NCBI GenBank assembly: GCA_016584495.1
Contig: WAID01000010.1
Span: forward strand, 434,001 to 498,000
Length of the DNA: 64,000 nucleotides
Reading direction: 5' to 3'
Origin: Celoporthe dispersa
Taxonomy: Eukaryota; Ascomycota; Sordariomycetes; Diaporthales; Cryphonectriaceae
The notes beneath the pieces are model-generated. The model did no database searches and was not told the DNA's origin. It was given only the letters and a program-made list of their open reading frames with translations. Of the stretch, positions 1 through 10,023 are shown in pieces. The translations under genes and the position numbers were made by a program. Positions within the stretch are counted from its first letter, which is position 1, and every line of letters begins with the position of its first letter.

Positions 1-312
1 GCTATTCGACTGGCTGCGAGGGAGGAGGAGGCGGGCTTCCACCGACGGGCGCACGGTGGAATTGTACTCAGGGGTGGGATCCTGTGACAGGTCTGGGGAC
101 ACCTAAATTTGATGCTCTGTTGGAAGCTGCGGCTCCTGGAACTCCCAACCAGTAGTCTGGAGGAGGAGAATGAAGAGAAAGGGCCGGTATTGGTGGTGGA
201 AGTGATGGTGGAGAGAAGATTCTGAGGGCACTGGGAGTAGTCACTAGATTAATCAGTCGTATCCTGCAGCATGCTTTAGAAAGAAATATAGTACCTGGCC
301 CGTTTTGCAGTC
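1..312. other. Window edge, no gene seen
   Basis: No open frame here resembles a protein, and no splice signals or repeats stand out. It is probably the region between the 3' end of the minus-strand dehydratase-like gene and an unseen neighbour. Confidence 0.4.
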
Positions 313-1392
313 TCACAGGCTTCCCATCCCAGCAGCCTCTTCTACCAGCCTCCTGGTGTTGTCTCTCGCCTTCTCAGCGAACCCCATCAGGTCATCACCA
401 TACTTCTTCTCAAACTTCCCATCAAACACCTCGACGCTTAGCCAGCCCCTAAACCCAGTCTCGAGCACTGCCCTTGTGAAATCTGCAATGGGCAGGTACC
501 CGCCATCGTACGGCAGCGGTCTGTAGTCGTGGCTCCATCTCCCCCTAGGCCTGAGGCCACTATCGTCGTCCGGCTCTGGCGTGAGTGGTGGCTCTACCTT
601 GTACGCGTCGCTGATCTGCAGGAAGAAGATCTTCTCTGGAGGCACCTCCCTGACCAGGTCACGGAGGCTGTCGAGCCAGCTCGCCGTCAGCGCGTCCTCC
701 GTCATCCCCTCGCGCTCGACACGCCCAGAAGACGTCGTGGGGTCCGCCCACTCCCCGCCGGCGGACTGGAATGTGTCCAGGCACAAGCCGATATTGGGCC
801 GTCTGGCGAGCTGCACAATGTCCCACACATCGCGCCAGCCGGGAGCGTGAGTCGCCCAGCACCAGTTCTCGTAGGCAATCTTGAAGGTCGGGTGCTCGGA
901 GGCGAGCAGGTCGGCGAGGGCTGCAAGGTCCGCCGCCAGAGTCTCTTTGGAGGGGGTGATCTTGTGTATAGGTGTATCCGTTGACCCGACCTGCAGCATA
1001 TCCGCCCCTGATGCCTTCATGATCGCCGCCCAGCCCTTGGCCCTGGCGAACACAGCCTCGCGGGCGCTGGGGTCCGTCCAGCCCTCGAAGTTGGAAAAGG
1101 GCTGCAGCACGAGGACCTGCAGGCCGTGGGTGGCGCACAGGTGGCGGACGTGCTCGGCGGCCCGGCACAGCGTCGGCCAGTCGTCGTCTGGAATATCGCC
1201 GGCGGGGAGCTGGCCGAGGGATTGCAGCTCGCGCGCGTGGGCGACCAGGTCGGGGAAGGAGAGCTCGATGCCCTGGAAGCCGGTGCGGGAGATGGCCTCG
1301 AGCTTCTGGTGGAGGGTGTGGCGGGGGAGGCCTATGGAGCAGGAGGCCAGGGAGAGGGGAATGCTGGAGGTGGTCACTTGGAGGGGAGGCAT
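313..1392 (-). CDS. 3-dehydroshikimate dehydratase-like TIM-barrel enzyme
   Basis: Uninterrupted 359-codon protein of the sugar phosphate isomerase/epimerase (AP endonuclease 2) superfamily. It most resembles the fungal 3-dehydroshikimate dehydratases (Neurospora Qa-4, Aspergillus QutC), which convert 3-dehydroshikimate to protocatechuate in quinate/shikimate catabolism in the cytosol. The barrel starts with the SCSIGLP motif (residues 17-23) and GFQGIELSFPD (39-49). The likely divalent-metal ligands are E175 in AYENWCW, D206 in CLDTFQ, the QISDA segment near 259-263, and E321 in SVEVFD. The length matches Qa-4. The ATG at 1392 is the only sensible start, as it opens directly into the first beta strand. 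No other quinate-pathway gene lies nearby, so the substrate is inferred from the family; another sugar or keto-acid isomerase activity is possible. Confidence 0.8.
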   Translation of the reverse strand: MPPLQVTTSSIPLSLASCSIGLPRHTLHQKLEAISRTGFQGIELSFPDLVAHARELQSLGQLPAGDIPDDDWPTLCRAAEHVRHLCATHGLQVLVLQPFSNFEGWTDPSAREAVFARAKGWAAIMKASGADMLQVGSTDTPIHKITPSKETLAADLAALADLLASEHPTFKIAYENWCWATHAPGWRDVWDIVQLARRPNIGLCLDTFQSAGGEWADPTTSSGRVEREGMTEDALTASWLDSLRDLVREVPPEKIFFLQISDAYKVEPPLTPEPDDDSGLRPRGRWSHDYRPLPYDGGYLPIADFTRAVLETGFRGWLSVEVFDGKFEKKYGDDLMGFAEKARDNTRRLVEEAAGMGSL

Positions 1393-1482
1393 CTTGGATA
1401 TGGTTGTTCGTTTCTTTCTACCTGTCTCTATACTCTGTTGAAATCACGGTTAGTGGTGAACGCAATTGTGTAGATTCTGGAC

Positions 1483-1485
<3 letters not shown>

Positions 1486-1523
<38 letters not shown>
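1486..1523. repeat. (GA)n microsatellite
   Basis: About 19 uninterrupted GA units about 95 bp upstream of the start of the minus-strand dehydratase-like gene. The surrounding 1393-2323 region otherwise holds no gene that I can see; it has an A-rich tract around 2010-2036. Confidence 0.95.
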
Positions 1524-1525
<2 letters not shown>

Positions 1526-2323
1526 GAGGAAGGGCATTCGCTTACACGATCTTCAGTGCGACATGTACGCCTGCCGCATCATATGTGCTGTTCAGTACAT
1601 GCTCTCATCAGCTCTCTCGTTCTTGTCTGCCAGAAACAACCATCACTTGTCAGAAACCCGTAACATGCACTCGTAATGATGCAAGCAGGCGGCCCGGTAG
1701 GTGTTTCTCCGGCGCCTCGAGTGGCCATCATGAATGATGTCACAAAATACAGGCCCCACACCAGGTACGCCCATCAACCTGTCCTTCCAACAAGCCGCCG
1801 CGTCAAGGGGCGTTGAGCTGGCTGGCTCTTCCTGAAACCTGATTCGTCCCGTCGGTTTGCGAAGAGAAAGCTGGATGGCTGGCGACTTTCCTAGAAATTG
1901 ACATCATTGGTCGTCGTGGCACCTGGCAGTGGTAGATGGGATAAATGGATCCAACAAGCTGAGAGCTCGAGGCCACATGGAAATAAAAGGAGAGGAGAGA
2001 GAAAAAGAAAGAAAAAAAAACCAAAACAAAAAAAAGACTTTTTGTCGTGTATTGTAATAGCCTGATTTCTTGTGTGGCCCACTGCTTTTGACGACATGGC
2101 GTCTGAATCATTTGGTGATAATAGTAATGAGAAGAAGAGGCCGGTCGGACCTGAAACTGGACACACCCAAACAGTCGTCCTTCCGCACTCGAGACGGCTG
2201 AAGTCCAATAGTCTCAACAGCTCTAACTATTCAGCTCTTGACTTCCACTACAGAGTGCTCCCCCTTGCTGTCGACCTGAAGAAGCAGCAAACCGAGAAGC
2301 CTGTGAAGACATAGCCAAGACGG

Positions 2324-3621
2324 ATGTCAAGAAGGTCAGTATGCACTCACCCTTTCTTGGCTATGCATGGCCTTCCAGCCAGCCCACTGACTGCCTCCCT
2401 GACTGGCCTTCTAGCTAGGATCGACCGGTGCAGATACCATGGGGAGCATGCTGGGCCTCCTGTCTGCCGGGTATGATATCGAAGTGCGCGTATTTGATCC
2501 AGCTACAGACAACGTCAACCGCGTTCTCGACCTGGTCAAGGAGGCAGGGCTCGGCTCGAAAGTTTTCCACCAGGACGACTACGAGTCCTTGTGCAGATCT
2601 CTGCCCTCCAGCTCTCTCAAGGTATTCCTGTTGAGCGTGCCCTATGGCTCGGTGGGAGACAAGACCATCGACGGTCAGGAGCCGCTCCTCAACAAGGGAG
2701 ATGTGATCATGGACGCGTCGAATGAGCGGTGGAGACACACTGAGCGACGTCAGGAACGCTGGAGACCAAAGGACGTACACTTCATCGGCATGGGCGTCTC
2801 TGGCCGATACTAGGCAGCGCGGCAGGAACCGACCATCTCGCCCGGCGGCAGTACGCAGGAGGCCCTCGACGTGACGTGGCCGTTTCTGACTATGATCGCG
2901 GCCAAAGACCACCGAGGTCGTCCATGCACAGCCAAGCTAGGCGTCGGCGGATGCGGCCATTACGTCAAGATGGTCCATAATGACATCGTACACGCAATGA
3001 TGGAGGTGTTCTGCGAGATATGGGATCTCATGGCCAGCGGCCTAGGCTGATCGTTCAAGGAGATCGGGGACGTGCTTGGGCAGTGGGATACCGACAAGGA
3101 CAGCCCTCAGCGGTCCGACTTCCTGACCGAGATCGGTACTGAGACATGCCGGAGGAAGGAGCCAGAGGACGAGTCCAAGCACGTCCTCTCGAGTATCCGC
3201 GATAAGGTCGTCCAAGACGTGTGCGGAGAGGACGGCACAGGCACATGAGGCTGCGAGACTGCACGCTGCTTCACCTACCATCACCAACATCTTCAGGTCG
3301 AAAACGGCGGACAAGGCCAACCTCCTCGGCCTACCCGACCATCGCGAGGGAGCTGAGCGGCATGATAGCCTCGCTGAAGGAGCTCGTCACCAGCTCTCTG
3401 AGGATGGACTCGTCTATGCTGGCCCTGAGTGCGAGCCTGGAGTATCTCAAGTGCTCCATCTCAAGAGACCTTCCCACCAGCTTCCAGGAGCGGAGCTGGA
3501 CTTCTTTGAGCATCACACGTATGATCGGAAGAGTGAGGGTGCTGGTGATCCGGTCATGGGCAAGCACCACTTCGAATGGAGGCCTGCGAGGGGTATTCGA
3601 GATGAGAGGGGGAAATGTTAG
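2324..3621 (+). pseudogene. Decayed 6-phosphogluconate dehydrogenase
   Basis: This is a relic of an oxidative pentose-phosphate enzyme. An ATG at 2324 is followed by a likely intron (GTCAGT at 2335, acceptor near 2414). Frame 0 then reads a degenerate Rossmann start (DTMGSM near 2433) and continues through GMGVSG, a TAG stop at 2811-2813, AARQEP, the active-site segment GGCGHYVKMVHND, a TGA at 3048-3050, and VVQDVCGEDGTGT. The last of these ends in another TGA at 3246. Recognisable family sequence resumes in a second frame (HEAARLHAASPTITNIF), moves to a third (ALSASLEYLKCS, LPTSFQE), and returns in another for AELDFF-HHTYD and KHHFEWRPARG, ending at the TAG at 3619. Roughly 100-130 residues of the central helical domain are missing between the second and third blocks. 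Two internal stops, about three frame changes and the deletion make it non-functional. The identification is strong, because the remaining motifs follow family order. Confidence 0.85.
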
Positions 3622-4193
3622 AGAGTCAATGGTTTGTTCAGTTCACAAAAAAAAAAAGAAAAAAGGAAAAAGGATTGTTTGGAACGGGGGGAAAGGGGTT
3701 TTCAAGTCTGGCCTGGCCTATTGTCGTGGTCATGTCACCACAGGATGTTGTGGGCGGTGGAGGACTCGATCTTAGGCGCTATGGTAATATGCTGTACGAT
3801 TATCTAGGGGATCCTTTTAGGGGCTAGAGGGCCACTGTTGTACCCCTGCGGCACCCCTGCTGGCCCCGGTCCTGCCCCCTGTCAGATGGCGGGAGCTAGC
3901 ACCCATCAGCGGTAGCTGACCCCTGCTGTGCTGCTGTGCTGCTGTGCAACTGGCACTACCAGTAATAAATATTTCTGTAGTAAGATAGTAAACACCTTCA
4001 ATCGCGAAACTCCAAAATAATTAGACCACAGCCACGCCACGTCACGTCTCGTCCACCTCATCGTTCTCATCAACCTCACTTCAGCTGCCTGCCCACCGCC
4101 TCCGCGCGCTTGTGATTCAAAGGCTAACCTCAGCAGCACACTGCACAACCACTCTGTCGTTTCAATGCGTCCATAGCATCCTGCTTGTCATAC
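3622..4193. other. Intergenic, low-complexity tracts
   Basis: Contains an A-rich tract (about 3647-3672) and a short CTGCTGTG repeat (about 3922-3948). I see nothing coding. It includes the promoter of the downstream phosphoesterase, with a C-rich leader just before its ATG. Confidence 0.5.
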
Positions 4194-5961
4194 ATGTCCT
4201 CTTCCCCTTTCACGTATGCCGCTGCCCATGGCCTCCTTCGCAACCTGTTGCGACTTCTTGTCCCTCTGTCGGTGACATTGACCGTCTACCTCTACCTCTA
4301 CCCCTTCTTCCTGACCTGCGGCTTCCCTCTACCGTCCTCCGCGTCATCACCAACGCTCTCCCACGATGGCCACCTCGGTGCCTGGCTGGAGACCGTAAAG
4401 CTCCACCTCTTCCCTGCAGACTCGCAACCCACCACGACCGACACCAACCTTCGCGTGGCCCCTTTCCGGCTGCTGGCCCTCGGCGATCCGCAGCTTGAGG
4501 GCGACACCTCCATACCCAATGCCTACCGCGACTCCTCGTTCCCACACCTCCACGGCTTCATCTCCCACCTCAGATCTCGGTCCGACGAGTACCCGACCTT
4601 TCGAAGGAGCACCAAGCAGGCCTTCCACGACCTTGTTGACTTCTACTTCGATGACATACCCAACACGCTCGAGAGTATACGCAAGAGGATCGATCTGTTC
4701 GGCAATGACTTCTACCTCGCCCACATGTACCGCACCCTGAACTGGTGGACGGTGCCTACGCACGTGACAGTGCTGGGGGACCTTCTCGGGAGTCAGTGGA
4801 TCTCGGACGAAGAGTTCGAGAGGAGGGGATGGAGATACTGGAACAGGGCCTTCAGAGGAGGCCAGCGGGTGCCTGATGAGGTTGCCGCATGGCCAGGCAC
4901 AGACTACTATGTCGTCGCTGGAGCCCTGGGCACGGCGCTGTACAACGAGACATGGCAAAGGCGCATCCTCAACGTCGCAGGCAACCATGACATTGGCTAC
5001 GCTGGGGACCTGACTGTCCACAGGATGGACCGCTTTGAGCGCGTCTTCGGTAGGGCCAACTACGAATTGCGCTTCGAAATTCCTCCTTCGGTTCTGTCCC
5101 CTGCTGCCGCGAGCACCGCCCAGAGCGACCTCACAGAGACGACAAAAGACGAAATGTCATCCTCCGACCCCCGCCACGACGACCGCCTCATCCCCGAGCT
5201 GCGCATTGTCGTCCTCAACGATATGAATCTCGACACCCCAGCGACATCCTCCGAGCTTCAGGACGAGACCTACAAATTTCTCAACGACATCATCAACACC
5301 GCCTCCGCGGTTGAGCACAAAGGTCACTTCACCGTCATCCTGACCCACGTCCCGCTGTACAAGGCTGAGGGCATCTGCGTCGATGCCCCCTACTTCTCTT
5401 TCCACGACGAGGACGGGAGCCTGAAGGAACAAAAACCAGCTGAGCGCCGACGCCTCAAGAAGCTTCCTCCAAGGGATCTTTGGGCTGAGTGGAGACCCGA
5501 TGGCGGCGGGCAACGGGCAAGGACGAAGAGGAGTCATCCTCAACGGGCATGATCACGAAGGCTGTGACACCTATCACTTCATCAACCAGTCGCATGGCGA
5601 GAGCCCGGCTGATAGGGAGTGGCAGGCGACGAGGTGGCACGTCGCTACCGCAGACGGCACTGCGGAGAACCCCTCGATGCCTGGCGTCCGAGAGATCACA
5701 GTACGCAGTATGATGGGTGGATACGGCGGCAACGCTGGGCTGCTGAGCGCCTGGTTCGACGAGGACAGCTGGGAGTGGAGGTTCGAATATGCCGAGTGCG
5801 CTCTGGGGACACAGCACATCTGGTGGGCCGTCCACATTGTCGACCTCATCACAGTAGTAGCTGGGTGCGTGTATGGGGTAATGTTAGTCCTGCCCGGCGG
5901 AAAGAAGGGCGACAAGGAGACCAAGATGAATGGCTGTATCGATCATCCTGTAAAAACGTGA
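4194..5961 (+). CDS. Ted1/Cdc1-type metallophosphoesterase, one-base frameshift
   Basis: Calcineurin-like phosphoesterase of the Ted1/Cdc1 family. These ER-membrane Mn-dependent enzymes remodel the ethanolamine-phosphate on GPI anchors before export. A hydrophobic helix (about residues 15-41) anchors the N-terminus. The metal-site motifs come in family order: GDPQ (97-100), LGDLLGSQ (195-201), AGNHD (262-266), VILTHVPLY, and NGHDHEGCD after the frameshift. A second hydrophobic segment lies near the C-terminus. The ATG at 4194 fits the membrane anchor. At 5431-5435 a run of five A, where four are expected, shifts the frame, so the literal reading stops at 5552. Removing one A gives 588 codons plus stop, continuous through LKEQNQLSADASR to GHDH and the stop at 5961. 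Because the whole protein is otherwise well conserved, I think this is a sequence error or a very recent mutation. Confidence 0.8.
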
Positions 5962-6910
5962 GAAGTGCATGATACTCGCACATCTGAATCTTGTCCATAA
6001 GTACGTTACACCTTAGATACCCTGGCATCGCCAATCCCCAGTCAATACACCTTCTATGACTTTCAAAGTTACACCAGCGATCGAAGCTCAAGGTGAATTG
6101 GCGCAGAGGATCGACAGTGTATGGCCGGGAGATCGTCTTTGATTAAACTTTACATGCCGAACCTCGACCCTCGTTCTGCCCGTTGAGCATGCGCTGCATA
6201 GCCGGATGCTCCCGTGACGCTGTCTAATCTCTAAAACACCTAGTAAATACAGTCTCGCTGAATACCATAGCCTATTTGGTTGTTCCTTTGCGAAGACGAC
6301 CACGCGTGGGCCGCCTTGCTGATTCGACATCAACCGTACTAGTACACAAATGTAGCGTGTGGGACTCAAGTCCCTCTGATCTCTGGGACACGGCTCTGCG
6401 GTGCGTGACATTGGCGCAAACTTGTGCGAGTGCTCTAAAGTGCCTGGTCGTCCAAACCACGAAACAGCTCCGGAATCATCCCAAGGCCAACATCGCGGGC
6501 CTTGGCAAGCCGACACCATTTCTGTTTCGCTCAGGCCTATGCCGCGTAGAGAGAAGGCTCGAATCGCATCTTTGTCATTACCTCATTGCTTGGTATGTCA
6601 AACTGGTCCGGCGAGGATGCCAGATGAAGTCAATTCCGGGAGCATTTGTGATGGATGTGTGTTTGGCATGGATGGCGCTTTGCCTTGTTATTAATATGGA
6701 CAACAAGATCCTCTTCTTCTGAAGGCTGGATTTTTTTTTCTTTCTTTCTCATCTTGCTCGATCGCAATTTGCTTGTATATAGTGTAAGCTGGACTTGACC
6801 ATATTGTTACTTTCCCTTTTTTTTTCTGTGTCTTTTCTCTTTTTAATATCAACCACCCAGGAGCAGTGCTCTCTCCTCTCTTCCATTGTCACCCAGAAAC
6901 CCACCTCACC
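5962..6910. other. Intergenic and promoter of the repeat-peptide gene
   Basis: No gene is supported here. The last 180 bases are pyrimidine-rich with T-runs at 6731-6739 and 6818-6826, a common fungal core-promoter feature, and lead to a CACCATG start. Confidence 0.5.
6773..6782 (+). promoter_or_regulatory. TATA-like element
   Basis: TGTATATAG lies about 130 bases before the ATG of the repeat-peptide gene and is followed by a CT-rich tract. Position and sequence fit a core promoter; it is a prediction only. Confidence 0.4.
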
Positions 6911-7537
6911 ATGCGTCCCTTCATCCTCGCCTCCCTCGCCATCATGGCAGTCACCGCGGCTCCCGTGAACCCAGACGTCGACCCGAACAAGGCCCTGTCT
7001 GAGCTCGAGGTCAACAGCCCCGAAGACGCGGCCGCCATCCAGATGGTCTCGCCCAACCCGCAGGAGGAGGACGTCACTTCCATCCTCGGCGAGCTCCAGC
7101 AGAACAGCCCTGCCGATGCCACCGCTGCCACGCAGGGGCTCGGCAGGCGTGACGACGAGGTCGACAGTATCCTTGCCGCGCTGCAGGCCAACTCGCCCGA
7201 GGACGCCTCCGCTGCCGACGAGGCTGTGGCGCCCGATACGGAGAAGCGGGATGACGAGGTCGACAGTATCTTGTCTGCCCTTCAGGCCAACTCGCCTGAC
7301 GATGCCTCGGCGGCTCAGGATGCCGTTGAGCCGGACGATAAGAAGCGTGGCGACGAGATAAACAGCATTATGGCTTCTCTTGAGGCCAACTCTCCCGACG
7401 ACGCGTCGGCTGCTCAAGATGCTGTCGAGCCAGACACCAAGCGTGACGACCAGGTTGACAGCATCCTGGCTTCGCTGGAGGCCAACTCGCCCGACGATGC
7501 TTCAGCTGCCCAGGATGCCGTGGAGTCTGACGAGTAG
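6911..7537 (+). CDS. Kex2-processed repeat peptide precursor (secreted)
   Basis: This gene encodes a 208-residue secreted protein. It starts with a typical signal peptide (MRPFILASLAIMAVTA, cleavage near 16-17). Six related units of about 30 residues follow. Units 3-6 begin at residues 81, 114, 147 and 179 and share DDEVDSIL-type starts and an ANSPDDASAAQDAVE core. They are separated by dibasic sites RR79-80, KR112-113, KKR144-146 and KR177-178, where Kex2 would cut in the Golgi. Kex1-like trimming would leave acidic, Ala-rich peptides of about 30 residues. Two diverged units near the N-terminus (ELEVNSPEDAAA, ELQQNSPADATA) have lost or never had basic spacers. There is no Cys, Trp or Tyr in the mature part. 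The family of Kex2-processed repeat proteins is established in fungi and includes pheromones, Ece1, repellents and ustiloxin-type RiPPs. This member is none of those by sequence, so its function is unknown. The ATG at 6911 is chosen because it opens the signal peptide. Confidence 0.82.
   Translation: MRPFILASLAIMAVTAAPVNPDVDPNKALSELEVNSPEDAAAIQMVSPNPQEEDVTSILGELQQNSPADATAATQGLGRRDDEVDSILAALQANSPEDASAADEAVAPDTEKRDDEVDSILSALQANSPDDASAAQDAVEPDDKKRGDEINSIMASLEANSPDDASAAQDAVEPDTKRDDQVDSILASLEANSPDDASAAQDAVESDE
7151..7534 (+). repeat. Four tandem ~96-99 bp coding repeats
   Basis: Units start at 7151, 7250, 7349 and 7445. The first three end in a dibasic codon pair; the last ends at the stop. The last three units are nearly identical in the ANSPDDASAAQDAVE block, though codons differ. 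This points to duplication followed by protein-level conservation. Confidence 0.9.
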
Positions 7538-7781
7538 GGCACTCAGACGGGTTGAATTTTGTGTCGTCTGCAACTAAAGGCAGATTTTTTCTCGCCCGAG
7601 GTTGAGAAGCTCACACGATGCTGCAGCAGTCCTTCAGTCTGGAGGAAAGGGACGAAATATCTTTTGCTCGCATGGAGATAATTTGATGGTTGGATACATG
7701 TATATAGGCCCGAAGAGTAAATAAAATACCAGCATCCCAATGTAGATACTCGAATACTCTTCATGACCGATGGCCGTGCGA

Positions 7782-8891
7782 TTACCGCTTGGGAGCTGCC
7801 TCCACGGCGTTCCTCCTCCTAGCCATCGCTCTATCAAGGATCTTCTTGGTCGCGGACTTCTCAGAAACCATGCTAAGCATCGCACTCTGAAGGTGATGCA
7901 GCCAGTGAGGATGCATCTCCCTCAAACCTCTGCCTATGGCCCCATCTGCCTTGCCGACTACACACTGCCCATACTGCTCCAGTGTAGTGTCTGTCTGGGC
8001 ATCCAAGTCGCCCGTTATGACACTTAACACATCGATATGGCTGGTCTGAGGGCTTGCCTCCAGCTCGCGCGCCAGGCCCAGGCTGAAGATCGAGCTGAAC
8101 GCCTTGGTAGCGCCGTACACGACACTAAACGGGTGGCCCACCTTTGCATCTGAGCCGATGTTCAGGATCAGGGACCTTCGGTGTGTCCCGAACGACATGC
8201 CGTGCTCGTCAACCCCTGAGCCTCGGTGCGTGAGGACTGGCAGCATCAGTGCTGTCAGCCTCGCCGGGAACCTTGCATTCGCCGCCACCACATCATCGAT
8301 GTCGTCGGGAGAGTACGTCGCCAGCTCGCGCAAGGGTGCTGCTGGTGGCGCGCTCGGAACAGGCCCAATGCTGTTGACCACGATCGACACCCGCAGCTCC
8401 TGGTCCACGATTGCTGACCGCAGTTTGTCTTCCATCTCCTCCGGCGTGGCGGTCACCGCGTCCATAGCGATCGTCCTGACATACTGGTCCGCTGAGGCTC
8501 CTGACGGGCTCGTATCCTCTGGCACCACGAGGGCCTCGCGTAGCTGGGCTGCTGCAGACGAGAGTCCGTCCCCGTCGCGTGCTAGGATGACCACGCCGAA
8601 GCCCTGCCTGACGAGGGCCTTGGCTATCCCCAAGCCGACACCGGTACTACCTCCCGTGATCAGCGCATAGGTTGGCTTGGGACCACGCCGCCTGTAGCCA
8701 TGGAGTGGGTTTCTCGAGGTCGCCAGGTGGAAGAAGATAAAGTCTAGCGCGCGCTCGGCGACGTAGAGGACGACTAATATGCCAATCAGGGCAAAGATGT
8801 GTAGGGCCTGGAAGTCATAGTCGATGTGCTCGGCAATAGACTTGATGTGCGCCGTTACGCATGGAAAAAAAGGGATCTGAGACGAAACCAT
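7782..8891 (-). CDS. Membrane-anchored short-chain dehydrogenase (3-ketoacyl reductase-like)
   Basis: A 369-residue classical SDR. An N-terminal hydrophobic helix (about 30-45) is followed by a Rossmann fold with the cofactor motif TGGSTGVGLG (79-88), an NNAG equivalent NSIG (173-176), catalytic Ser247 in NIGSDAK, and Y259xxxK263. The anchor plus this layout fits the very-long-chain 3-ketoacyl-CoA reductase / 17-beta-hydroxysteroid dehydrogenase type 12 group or 3-ketodihydrosphingosine reductases. These act at the ER membrane in lipid synthesis with NADPH. I cannot fix the substrate. The ATG at 8891 is used; a longer reading would need a TTG start. The protein ends in a basic tail (MARRRNAVEAAPKR). 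The gene points towards the repeat-peptide gene with a 244-base gap, and nothing suggests co-regulation. Confidence 0.75.
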   Translation of the reverse strand: MVSSQIPFFPCVTAHIKSIAEHIDYDFQALHIFALIGILVVLYVAERALDFIFFHLATSRNPLHGYRRRGPKPTYALITGGSTGVGLGIAKALVRQGFGVVILARDGDGLSSAAAQLREALVVPEDTSPSGASADQYVRTIAMDAVTATPEEMEDKLRSAIVDQELRVSIVVNSIGPVPSAPPAAPLRELATYSPDDIDDVVAANARFPARLTALMLPVLTHRGSGVDEHGMSFGTHRRSLILNIGSDAKVGHPFSVVYGATKAFSSIFSLGLARELEASPQTSHIDVLSVITGDLDAQTDTTLEQYGQCVVGKADGAIGRGLREMHPHWLHHLQSAMLSMVSEKSATKKILDRAMARRRNAVEAAPKR

Positions 8892-10023
8892 GGCCAAATC
8901 TATCGCAGCCTCGAGGGTGGAAAGAATGGAAAATGGTTGAAGCTACCGAGACACGGACATGAGACCTAGGCCTGTCCGTGGTGAGATGTCTATTAAATGT
9001 GGTCTCTCGCCGGCCGCTGGCCTCCTGCGACAAGACCCATCTACAGGATCCACATCACAAGATAAGTGCTATGATGACACATTGCATAAGTCATTTGGTG
9101 GACTTATCAACCTGAATTTTCAAAAGCAATCAGGTCTCGGTTTAACAACGCATAGTCGTGCCTTGAGGCTAGAGCGCCGAGATGCATATACAAGCAAGTA
9201 AGGACGAGGCCGGGTCATCTTGGCCTCTTGGATTTCCAGATAGAAAAAAGAAGAAGAAAAGGTATATTGCTTGGCTCTTCTTAGACACTCTGGGAAACTA
9301 CAGCAATCCCACGCTCCCTTCATCCCACCATCCGTGCACTATGCCTCCTTCTCTAGGAAAGCCTTCGGTCTAGAATAGTGGTGACATGATGAAAGCGTCT
9401 CTAGGAAGGAAAAAAAAGGAAGTATATTATCATCGACACTAAGCATGTAAATGACAAATTTAGGGTTAGAATCCTACTGATACAAGTATATTTGACATCT
9501 CTCCAGCAGATTGCACAGCAAAACAAAGAGCTGCCCCGGAGAGATAGGATCAAGGTGATGGTAAGGGTCATAATCGAGATGATATCAGATGCCGTAATAG
9601 GTGTTATCGAGATGAATCATACTAAGAGTCATTCTCTTGCTTCTGCTTCGAGTCCAGGTTGCGTTGCGATAATTAGCAAAAGTAGAACGAAGGCCAACAT
9701 AAACATACACCTTCCTTTATCCTAGTCTCACATAGCAGTAGCGAGGTTGTTACAGCGGCCAGCAACGGCGGTGTGGCCGTTGGTCACATGTGCCCAGGTG
9801 AGCACAGCAGCAGCATAGCTGTGCATAAGATAAGAGCAACGCCTTCTGTTCATTAAGTATGCCAAGCGGGACACGCCAATGTCCTCCCCAATCCAATGAG
9901 AGCGTCCAGTCCAAGAAGTGAAATTCGTTTCATAATTATTTTCATCCAGAGCAAAGCTTCCGAGCCCCTGCATGCCTCTATATGTCATCACTGTGTTCTG
10001 TGTGAATGCGCTGTACGGGTATC
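8892..10023. other. Intergenic, no gene seen
   Basis: Short, unconvincing open frames only. Contains A-rich tracts near 9243-9260 and 9410-9420. The part next to 10024 is the 3' flank of the sulfatase. Confidence 0.5.

Noticed and set aside
4194..5961. Pseudogene call for the Ted1/Cdc1-type phosphoesterase
   Set aside because: Only a single homopolymer base is off and all metal motifs remain; a sequence error is more likely.
6749..7417. 222-codon antisense frame over the repeat-peptide gene
   Set aside because: It is the reverse of the tandem repeat and lacks a signal peptide.
6911..7537. Ustiloxin/dikaritin-type RiPP precursor
   Set aside because: No Tyr or Trp for macrocyclisation in any unit and no DUF3328 or similar tailoring gene within the window.
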